Below are positions 1 to 5,452 of a DNA stretch of 9,074 nucleotides, piece by piece. The DNA lies in the NCBI GenBank assembly GCA_031553755.1, contig JAVBKZ010000083.1, positions 1-9,074 of the forward strand, in the 5' to 3' direction. The notes under the pieces were generated by a model. The model was not told where the DNA came from, searched no databases, and saw only the letters and a list, made by a program, of their open reading frames with translations. A program made the translations under genes and the position numbers. Every line of letters starts with the position of its first letter. The first letter of the stretch is position 1. This stretch comes from JAIRVZ01 sp031553755 (GTDB lineage Bacteria > Bacteroidota > Bacteroidia > Bacteroidales > Azobacteroidaceae).

Positions 1-1
1 C

Positions 2-376
2 CCTAAATTTCAAAAAACGGTTTACGAATTGGGAACAAACGTTGACCGCTGGTTGTTTTCAATAAAGAACCTATATCAATTGAATAATCGTCCGTTGGAA
101 GTTCAGGGTCGAATATTTGAAAAGCTTTTTAAGGCGGCAGAAATCAAACAATTAACAAAAGCAGAAATGGAAACTTACAGAAAAAGTATATTAGAATATC
201 AGGACGTCCGTGATGCTGTTGACTATGCGAAAGAGGAAGGAAAAGAAGAGGGGAAAGAGGAACAAAAGGAACTAATCGCTAAAAACTGTTTGAAAGAAGG
301 GCTTTCTGTAGAAATGGTATCGAAACTAACCGGCTTAACCTCAGAACAAATAGAATCATTAAATAACAATCCTTAA
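2..376 (+). CDS. Rpn-family PD-(D/E)XK nuclease / putative transposase, C-terminal part (5' end outside window)
   Basis: The reading frame is open from the left edge, so this is the C-terminal 124 codons of a longer gene. A TTG at 29 lies in frame but is not credible as the start, because the coding pattern continues upstream of it (PKFQKTVYE before GTNVDRW). The visible part matches the tail of Rpn proteins (PD-(D/E)XK nuclease family transposases, usually about 280-320 aa). It has the DRWLFSIKNL segment, then PLEVQGRIFEKLFKAAEI, a Tyr-containing helix (ETYRKSILEYQDVRDAVDYA), a charged EEGKEEGKEEQKE repeat, and a final helical unit (LKEGLSVEMVSKLTGLTSEQIESL) resembling a small helix-turn-helix. 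The nuclease core lies outside the window, so activity cannot be judged. In the family, Rpn proteins are DNA endonucleases linked to RecA-independent recombination and possibly to phage defence. The gene converges on the lipoprotein gene to its right. Family assignment is from pattern recognition and is fairly secure. Confidence 0.85.
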   Translation, partial: PKFQKTVYELGTNVDRWLFSIKNLYQLNNRPLEVQGRIFEKLFKAAEIKQLTKAEMETYRKSILEYQDVRDAVDYAKEEGKEEGKEEQKELIAKNCLKEGLSVEMVSKLTGLTSEQIESLNNNP

Positions 377-400
377 TTTGTTTTTGCAAAACGATTGAAT

Positions 401-427
401 AAAAAAATCCCGCAAAAACCGCGGGAT
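401..427 (-). terminator. Intrinsic terminator between convergent genes
   Basis: A perfect 7-bp stem, ATCCCGC (407-413) with GCGGGAT (421-427), encloses a 7-nt loop. On the minus strand it is followed at once by seven U (complement of the A-run 401-407), the classic intrinsic terminator for the lipoprotein gene ending at 453. On the plus strand the stem is followed by AATAGATTTTT, a weaker U-tract, so it may also stop the Rpn transcript. Confidence 0.85.
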
Positions 428-452
428 AATAGATTTTTCAGATGTTCTGATT

Positions 453-1028
453 TTATTTAGGTTGAACTTTATTCAGATTAAATTTATATGAAATCGGCGC
501 TTTCAACTCTCCGCCATCTTTAGCCCCTTTAATGATAACCTGTCCTGAATAAGTGAATGTGAGATTTTCAATATTTTCATAATATTGAGGAATCCCATCT
601 CCGCTACAACTTAGATTCATCTCTACAGATTCTATCTCAAAAGCCAAATTTAATGATTTGAAAAAGTTAGGAATCGGATTGAAAAGGCGTAACGGTAAAT
701 TGTCTACCTGAAATTGGGCATATTTATTATAACTTTTAAAGTTACTTGCTACCACGATAGGTGAAATTCCTATGGATTGGTAAGTACTTTGGTCTCCTAA
801 ATCTAAGTATAATAAATTATCATCTTTTTGTTTGAACTTACCTGGGAATGCGGTTATTGTTTCTGATTTATTATCACCCAATTTCACAGTACAATTTCCT
901 GAATAATCTCCTATTAGATTTTCTTTGTTGTAATTGGGGATTTCAACTAAAACTTCATCATCTCCACAAGAAATAAAACTGAAAGCCAATATGGAAAAAA
1001 TCAATGTATGAAAGAATTTCATTCGCAT
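453..1028 (-). CDS. Putative surface lipoprotein, paralogue of the next gene
   Basis: A 191-aa protein of unrecognised function. It opens with a lipoprotein signal peptide: basic start, hydrophobic stretch at residues 5-19, then SFISC with the lipidated Cys at 21. GDDE follows the Cys; acidic residues there act as surface-export signals in Bacteroidota lipoproteins (family knowledge). The mature part looks beta-rich. It shares a string of blocks with the protein of 1219-1848: GDYSGxCT, LYxxLGD, FxVxNxxL, VEMxLSCxxxGI, TFxYSGxxxIxGxK and ISYxFNLxK. Apart from the lipobox, two Cys (in GDYSGNCT and in NLSC) are conserved in both and could pair. The layout vaguely recalls calycin/lipocalin-like lipoproteins of this phylum, which is unverified. 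Met1 and Met3 are both possible starts. No clear promoter of its own is seen; it may be read from the promoter near 1892-1923. Confidence 0.85.
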   Translation of the reverse strand: MRMKFFHTLIFSILAFSFISCGDDEVLVEIPNYNKENLIGDYSGNCTVKLGDNKSETITAFPGKFKQKDDNLLYLDLGDQSTYQSIGISPIVVASNFKSYNKYAQFQVDNLPLRLFNPIPNFFKSLNLAFEIESVEMNLSCSGDGIPQYYENIENLTFTYSGQVIIKGAKDGGELKAPISYKFNLNKVQPK

Positions 1029-1054
1029 TTTATAAATACTTAAAAATTAAACAT

Positions 1055-1082
1055 AAAAACGCCGGACAAGATTATTGTCCGG
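1055..1082 (-). terminator. Intercistronic hairpin, probable terminator or attenuator
   Basis: A perfect 8-bp stem, CCGGACAA (1062-1069) with TTGTCCGG (1075-1082), has a 5-nt loop. On the minus strand it is followed by CG and then five U (complement of 1055-1059). It lies 137 nt after the stop of the upstream lipoprotein gene and 34 nt before the start of the second one. It could end the first transcript or set the ratio of the two proteins by partial read-through. Only 33 nt remain between it and the second start codon, little space for a promoter. Confidence 0.65.
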
Positions 1083-1218
1083 ACTTTATAATTGTTATAA
1101 TAAAAGAAATATCAAACGAAAATAATATAGATTCAGCGCGTTTATGATTTTCATTGATAAATTCTTAAAAATCAAACGAAGAAATAGAAAATCGAAAAAT
1201 GAAACTCTGATTTAATTT

Positions 1219-1848
1219 TTACAGTTGTTTTTTCGATAAATTGAACGTATATGAAATTCCCAAACTTTTACTTTCAATAGCCTTTTTTCCTGTAATTTGT
1301 AATTCACCTGAATAGATAAAAGTCATACTGTTTTTAGTTGGGTCATATTTAATTCCATTTGAAGTACAAGATAATTTCATTTCTACTTTGGCAATGTCAA
1401 ATCCGGGATTACAATCTTTTGTAATAAATTCCGGAGCATCGTTTGAACCATAACTTAATTCGATATTTGTAACATTGAAAGATATTTCACTTCCTGTTGT
1501 ATTTGAAAAACCGGTTGCTTTAATGTTTCCAACTCTACCAAGTCCATCTTGTTTCAAAGACATACCGTCTCCCAATGTCATATATAAAACCGCTGAAGAT
1601 GGCGCCTGACTGTCTTTAAAAAAGGATACAGGGTATGAAGTTTCATTTTTGATACCGTTACCGAAGTTAATTGTACATTGGCCGGAATAATCACCTACAA
1701 CAGAAGTCGCGAGTTCAGTGTCGGTTTTTCCGGAACCTCCATTGTTGGGCGGTAGGGGGTCTAAGCCTTCGGGTAAATCATCTCCACAGGAGATAAAACT
1801 TAAAATCAGAGGTAAAGTAAACAGAATGCTGAATAATTTCGTTTTCAT
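1219..1848 (-). CDS. Putative surface lipoprotein, first gene of a paralogous pair
   Basis: A 209-aa protein of unrecognised function. A lipoprotein signal peptide (KTKLFSILFTLPLILSFISC) places the lipidated Cys at 21, followed by GDD, an acidic patch that fits surface export in Bacteroidota. A flexible linker follows (LPEGLDPLPPNNGGSGKTDT), rich in Pro, Gly and Asn. The mature domain starts near residue 50 with VVGDYSGQCTINFG. It carries the same ordered blocks as the protein of 453-1028, including VEMKLSC and YSGELQITGKK near the end. It has one extra Cys, in KDCNPG, that the paralogue lacks, and lengthens the central loop (ELSYGSNDAPEFITKDC). The signal peptides of the two proteins are also alike (SFISCGDD). 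The gene has a good Bacteroidota promoter upstream and a hairpin downstream. The best reading is a local duplication followed by divergence. Confidence 0.87.
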   Translation of the reverse strand: MKTKLFSILFTLPLILSFISCGDDLPEGLDPLPPNNGGSGKTDTELATSVVGDYSGQCTINFGNGIKNETSYPVSFFKDSQAPSSAVLYMTLGDGMSLKQDGLGRVGNIKATGFSNTTGSEISFNVTNIELSYGSNDAPEFITKDCNPGFDIAKVEMKLSCTSNGIKYDPTKNSMTFIYSGELQITGKKAIESKSLGISYTFNLSKKQL

Positions 1849-1891
1849 TACTAAAATAAAGATTAATAAAAAATAATAAAATAATTTTGGG

Positions 1892-1923
1892 CAAAATTAC
1901 AATTATAAGTTCGTTTTCCCAAA
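1892..1923 (-). promoter_or_regulatory. Bacteroidota-type promoter for the lipoprotein pair
   Basis: On the minus strand, TTTG (complement of 1920-1923) is followed after 20 nt by TAATTTTG (complement of 1892-1899). This matches the Bacteroidota sigma-ABfr consensus TTTG, about 19-21 nt, TAnnTTTG. The start codon at 1848 lies 43 nt beyond the -7 element, giving a short AT-rich leader. No Shine-Dalgarno is seen, which is usual in this phylum. Confidence 0.8.
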
Positions 1924-1965
1924 AAAAGTTAAAAATAAATTTGTTAATGTTATTCGGTTTATAAA

Positions 1966-2208
1966 GAATTCGTCTCGACTTTTTTATTTAAACACGGAGC
2001 GAAAAAAGTTTATTTCAGATGAAAGACATAAAGAAAAAAGACAATGAAGTCATCTTGACTTTTACAACATGTATCAAATGATAGATTTTTAACACAGAGT
2101 TACACGGAGAAATTATTCACAGAGTAGATTCTTAGATTAATTAATGGGGTACTCTGTGAAATAAACTCCTTTTACTCCGTGTTTAAATAAAAAAGTCGAG
2201 ACGAATTC
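1966..2208. repeat. 243-nt MITE-like element with 52-nt inverted arms
   Basis: The outer 34 nt of the arms (1966-1999 and 2175-2208) are perfect inverted complements. The match continues inward through a 7-nt block with 4 mismatches and another 11 perfect pairs, so the arms are 1966-2017 and 2157-2208 with 48 of 52 positions paired. Both ends begin with GAATTC, followed by GTCTCGACTTTTTTATTTAA and CACGGAG. The 139-nt interior has no open reading frame of note. No convincing target duplication flanks it (ATAAA on the left, AATAG on the right). It could be a non-autonomous element moved by a transposase elsewhere in the genome, or a dispersed extragenic repeat. If transcribed from either side it would fold into a very long hairpin. 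The arms are seen directly; mobility is inferred. Confidence 0.8.
2091..2160. repeat. CACRGAG words and inner 11-bp hairpin
   Basis: CACAGAG occurs at 2093-2099 and 2118-2124, and CACGGAG at 2103-2109 and 1993-1999. Their complements lie at 2152-2158 and 2175-2181. TTCACAGAGTA (2116-2126) and TACTCTGTGAA (2150-2160) form a perfect 11-bp stem around a 23-nt loop. Strings of CACAGAG/CACGGAG words are, as I recall, a common form of extragenic repeat in Bacteroidota and other bacteria. The inner stem shares bases with the large outer arms, so the two folds would compete. Confidence 0.65.
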
Positions 2209-2215
2209 AATAGAT

Positions 2216-2264
2216 TTTAAGATTAAAAGACTCGTCTGTAAGTTTTTTTTCTAATAATCTTAAA
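2216..2264. repeat. Hairpin with 10-bp stem
   Basis: TTTAAGATTA (2216-2225) and TAATCTTAAA (2255-2264) are perfect complements around a 29-nt loop that holds a T-run (2243-2250). The stem is AT-rich and no U-run follows at a terminator-like distance. It adds to the density of dyads in the region, and its role is unknown. The rest of 2209-2445 is AT-rich leader with no gene that I can support and no clear promoter. Confidence 0.45.
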
Positions 2265-2335
2265 TGTTTATATGAGTTCATTTTATATCTTTCGTAAAAA
2301 GTCAAGATGACTTCAATTAAAAATCAGAATAAAAA

Positions 2336-2351
2336 TGACTTTGAAAAGTCA
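2336..2351. repeat. TGACTTT / AAAGTCA dyad
   Basis: A perfect 7-bp inverted repeat with a 2-nt centre. Its half-sites (TGACTT and AAGTCA) are the same as in the dyads at 2047-2061 and 2299-2313. It lies 95 nt before the DUF349 start codon. It could be a degraded repeat end or a protein-binding site; nothing decides between them. Confidence 0.4.
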
Positions 2352-2445
2352 AAAAAATACAGAAAAAAAACAAAAATTGGATTTTTTTACTTTAATTTGT
2401 AAATTGAAATAATAAAAAAATTTCGTTAGATAAATTGAAATTGCT

Positions 2446-4416
2446 ATGAATGACGCTCTCGATCCCAAACAAGTAGCATCTGAAAATGCCCTTGTAGAAA
2501 ACAAACCGAATTCATCTTTTACACAAGAAAAAGATGTTGTAGAAGTAAATCACGAAGAGAAAAACGATTTAGAACCTGTCGTTGAAATACAACGGGAAGT
2601 TTTTCAGGATAGTGTTGATTCTGTACAACCAGAATCGCCTGAAGAAAATATTTCTATTCAAAAAACTGAAATTATTGAAAAAGAATCGGAAATTTCTACA
2701 GAAAAATTATCTATACAACAAATCATCGACCGTTTGACCGAAATCGTAGAATTACCTGTCAACGAAACGAATAAGAATGAAATCGATTCATTGAAACAAT
2801 CTTTCTATAAACAAAAAAGACAGGAAGTTGAAGCCGCGAAACAAACTTTTATCGCGTCAGGAGGAGATGAAAAAGATTTTCAGGTGGAAGTAGATGAAAC
2901 TGAAGAAAAACTGAAAAGTCTACTACAATCCATAAAAGAAAAAAGAGCTTCCATTGTTGCTGAAGAAGAAAAGAAAAAAGAAACTAACCTTGGAGCTAAA
3001 AAGGCAATTATCGAACAATTGAAATCTTTAATTGAAAGCCAAGACGATTTCTATAAAATATACAATGAGTTTAAAAAATTGCAACAAGAATGGAAAGAAA
3101 TTAAGTCCGTTCCGCAATCGAATGTAAATGAAATTTGGAAAGAATACCAACTATATAGCGAAAAATTCTACGATTTGTTGAAAATCAATAACGAAATGCG
3201 TGATTATGATTTCAAGAAAAATTTGGAATTAAAAGAAACGTTGTGTGAATCTGTAGAAAAATTGGAAAAAGAGCCGGATGTTATATCCGCGTTTCATCAA
3301 TTGCAAAAATTTCACCACGATTGGAGAGAAATCGGACCGGTAGCGAAAGAATTTAGAGACGCGACTTGGGATCGGTTTAAAAAGGCGTCAGCTGTTATTA
3401 ATAAAAAACATCAAGACCATTTTGAAGCCCTGAAAGAACTCGAACAACGAAATTTAGACGAAAAAACGCTCATCTGCAAAGAAATGGAATCCATCAATTA
3501 CGATGAAATGAAAGGTTTCAAAGAATGGGCCGATAAAAGCAAACGGGTTCTTGAACTTCAGGATAAATGGAAGACAATAGGGTTTGCTCCTAAAAAATAT
3601 AATGTAAAAATTTTCGAACGTTTCAGAACCGCTTGTGATCTTTTTTTTCAGAAAAAAAGCGAATTTTATATGGAAATTAAAGATTCAATGGACGATAACC
3701 TGAAGAAAAAAGAGGCTTTATGTATTAAAGCGGAAGCTTTGAAAGATAGTCAGGAATGGAAAGAAACATCGGATAAACTGATTGCTCTTCAAAAAGAATG
3801 GAAAGCGATTGGAACAGTTTCCCGGAAACATTCAGAAACTGTATGGAAACGGTTTATTGGCGCTTGCGACTATTTCTTTGAACAAAAGAATATCCATTTT
3901 TCTTCACAGAAAACAGAAGAAGTAAATAACCTGAAATTAAAGAAAGAACTGATCGAAAAAATTCGGACAATTGATGAATCTTTGTTGGCTTCAGAAGCTA
4001 TCCTGATTATACGTGAAATGATGAATGAATGGAATAGTATTGGTTTTGTTCCATTTAAAGACAAAGATAAAATATACAAAGAATATCGTGATGTCGTAGA
4101 CAAACATTTCGACCGTTTGAAGATTGACGAATCGGAAAGAAGGTTGCAATCGTTCAAAACAAGCATGAGTGATTTGAAATCTAAAGAAAAATCTAAAAAT
4201 AAATTGCTTGGAGAACGTGAAAAATTGATGAAAACCTACGAACGCCTCAAAAATGATATTCAAACTTATGAAAATAATATAGGATTTTTATCTGTTTCTT
4301 CCAAAGGAGGCGGCGGTTTAGTAAAAGAAATGAACCGTAAAATAGAAAGCTTGAAAGACGAATTGAAACTGATAGAAAAGAAAGTCGAAGTGATTGACGA
4401 AAATTTCGAAGCTTGA
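2446..4416 (+). CDS. DUF349 domain protein with five DUF349 repeats
   Basis: A 656-aa, highly charged, probably cytoplasmic protein (no signal peptide or membrane segment). Residues 1-85 are acidic and low in complexity (many Glu, Val, Ser), probably disordered. Residues 90-205 are mainly helical and coiled-coil-like, with Lys/Glu runs. Five DUF349 repeats follow, each with the signature aromatic pattern (W-K-x-I-G, then W/F/Y...F near its end). Their first Trp lies near residues 216, 292, 375, 452 and 529: EWKEIKSVP, DWREIGPVA, KWKTIGFAP, EWKAIGTVS and EWNSIGFVP. The first repeat has lost the usual Gly. The C-terminus (about 560-656) is again a helical coiled coil with a GGGG turn. The molecular role of DUF349 proteins is not settled. 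The phosphofructokinase gene starts 1 nt after the stop, so the two are almost certainly cotranscribed and probably translationally coupled. The ATG at 2446 is the first good start. Confidence 0.93.
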   Translation: MNDALDPKQVASENALVENKPNSSFTQEKDVVEVNHEEKNDLEPVVEIQREVFQDSVDSVQPESPEENISIQKTEIIEKESEISTEKLSIQQIIDRLTEIVELPVNETNKNEIDSLKQSFYKQKRQEVEAAKQTFIASGGDEKDFQVEVDETEEKLKSLLQSIKEKRASIVAEEEKKKETNLGAKKAIIEQLKSLIESQDDFYKIYNEFKKLQQEWKEIKSVPQSNVNEIWKEYQLYSEKFYDLLKINNEMRDYDFKKNLELKETLCESVEKLEKEPDVISAFHQLQKFHHDWREIGPVAKEFRDATWDRFKKASAVINKKHQDHFEALKELEQRNLDEKTLICKEMESINYDEMKGFKEWADKSKRVLELQDKWKTIGFAPKKYNVKIFERFRTACDLFFQKKSEFYMEIKDSMDDNLKKKEALCIKAEALKDSQEWKETSDKLIALQKEWKAIGTVSRKHSETVWKRFIGACDYFFEQKNIHFSSQKTEEVNNLKLKKELIEKIRTIDESLLASEAILIIREMMNEWNSIGFVPFKDKDKIYKEYRDVVDKHFDRLKIDESERRLQSFKTSMSDLKSKEKSKNKLLGEREKLMKTYERLKNDIQTYENNIGFLSVSSKGGGGLVKEMNRKIESLKDELKLIEKKVEVIDENFEA

Positions 4417-4417
4417 A

Positions 4418-5452
4418 ATGAAGATCGGAATTCTTTCGGCGGGAGGTGATTGCCCCGGAATCAACGCGGCTATCAGGGGTGTAGGGAAAACTGCGATTAC
4501 GCACTACAAAATGGAGGTCATTGGCCTCCATAGTGGTTTTACAGGACTTATCAATAAAGATTTTATTCCACTTAACCAACATTCATTATCGGGTATCCTT
4601 AATTTAGGAGGAACGATATTGGGAACATCCCGTGAAAAACCTTTTAAAAAAACATTATCGGCGGAAGAAAACGAAAAACCTCAAATTATAAGAGAAAGCT
4701 ACAAACAATTAGGTTTGGATTGCCTGGTTTGTATCGGAGGGAATGGTACGCAAAAAACAGCTTACAAGCTATCCGAATCAGGATTAAATATAATTGGGAT
4801 TCCCAAAACAATTGATAACGATGTCTGGGGAACCGACCTTACGTTTGGTTTTGATACCGCGGTAAATATCGCGACCGACGCGATTGACAGGCTACATTCT
4901 ACCGCGAGTTCGCATAATCGTGTCATGGTTATTGAATTGATGGGACACCATGCCGGATGGATCACTCTCCACGCGGGAATGGCAGGTGGCGCCGATGTAA
5001 TATTGCTCCCGGAATTAGGATTTGATATCGAAGTTGTAAAAAACGCCATTCTTGAACGCGCGAAAAAAGGAAAACCATATTCAATTGTCGCTATTGCCGA
5101 AGGAATTGAAATTCCCGGAAAAGATAAAAAGAAATACAAGCATCCGGCTACATACATCGCTGAAAAAATAGAAAAACTGACTGGCATAGAATCCAGGGAA
5201 ACCGTATTAGGCTACATTCAACGGGGAGGAAATCCTTCGCCTTTCGACCGTAATCTGGCAACCCGTTTAGGTGGACATGCTACAGAATTGATTGCGGAGG
5301 AGAAATTCGGACGTATGGTGTGTTTGGAAGGCGATAAAATAGTTTCTGTCCCTCTTGCCGAAGTTTCCGGGAAACTGAAACTTGTAAAACCAGATAATGA
5401 CTTGATTTTACAAGGCCAAAGAATGGATATCTCATTCGGTTTATGTTTATAA
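4418..5452 (+). CDS. pfkA: 6-phosphofructokinase (ATP- or PPi-dependent, mixed-type signature)
   Basis: This 344-aa cytoplasmic enzyme phosphorylates fructose 6-phosphate to fructose 1,6-bisphosphate, the committed step of glycolysis. Family motifs appear in order: GGDCPGINAAIRG (9-21), GTSREKPF (69-76), IGGNGT (106-111), PKTIDND with the catalytic Asp (129-135), GTDLTFGFDTA, ELMGHHAGWITL (173-184), GGADVILLPE, and GYIQRGGNPSPFDR near the C-terminal third. The length fits bacterial short PFKs. At the two positions that separate donors (E. coli 104 and 124) it has Gly and Lys. ATP enzymes typically have Gly/Gly and PPi enzymes Asp/Lys, so this is the mixed type and the donor cannot be fixed by sequence. 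Asn replaces the Mg-site Asp103, which I recall from related clostridial-type enzymes. The ATG at 4418 begins MKIGILSAGGD, the family start; upstream in-frame codons overlap the DUF349 gene. The DUF58 gene overlaps its last 10 nt. Confidence 0.95.
   Translation: MKIGILSAGGDCPGINAAIRGVGKTAITHYKMEVIGLHSGFTGLINKDFIPLNQHSLSGILNLGGTILGTSREKPFKKTLSAEENEKPQIIRESYKQLGLDCLVCIGGNGTQKTAYKLSESGLNIIGIPKTIDNDVWGTDLTFGFDTAVNIATDAIDRLHSTASSHNRVMVIELMGHHAGWITLHAGMAGGADVILLPELGFDIEVVKNAILERAKKGKPYSIVAIAEGIEIPGKDKKKYKHPATYIAEKIEKLTGIESRETVLGYIQRGGNPSPFDRNLATRLGGHATELIAEEKFGRMVCLEGDKIVSVPLAEVSGKLKLVKPDNDLILQGQRMDISFGLCL

Larger units (their letters stand above)
2045..2315. repeat. Second inverted pair (19 nt) interleaved with the larger element
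   Basis: TGAAGTCATCTTGACTTTT at 2045-2063 is the perfect inverted complement of 2297-2315. The left copy lies inside the 1966-2208 element and the right copy outside it, so the two pairs interleave (A B A' B'). Each copy is itself a dyad: AAGTCA and TGACTT flank a 3-nt centre (2047-2061 and 2299-2313). The sequence resembles the ends of the larger element (GAATTCGTCTCGACTTTT against GAAGTCATCTTGACTTTT), so both pairs probably belong to one repeat family. Confidence 0.7.

Noticed and set aside
1067..1074. TAATCTTG (minus strand) as a -7 element for the 453-1028 gene
   Set aside because: One mismatch to TAnnTTTG and it sits inside the perfect hairpin, which explains the bases better; no TTTG at the right distance.
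1966..2208. CRISPR array or tandem direct repeats in the spacer
   Set aside because: The repeats are inverted, of unequal spacing and few in number; no regular repeat-spacer pattern or cas gene is present.
2392..2399. TTAATTTG as a -7 element for the DUF349 cluster
   Set aside because: It deviates at the conserved second base and has no TTTG 19-21 nt upstream; too weak in AT-rich sequence.
2307..2402. 31-codon Lys-rich ORF on the plus strand upstream of the DUF349 gene
   Set aside because: It starts inside a repeat copy, is low in complexity and mirrors the A-rich leader; no sign of translation or conservation can be seen.
4394..4417. Earlier non-ATG start for the phosphofructokinase
   Set aside because: It would add eight residues not found in the family and overlap the DUF349 gene; the ATG at 4418 gives the standard MKIGILSAGGD start.
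3870..4582. Minus-strand open frames antisense to the DUF349 and pfk genes
   Set aside because: They lie opposite well-supported genes, have no recognisable domains and unlikely composition; shadow frames.
4762..5187. 141-codon minus-strand frame opposite pfk
   Set aside because: Fully antisense to conserved PFK motifs; no independent support.
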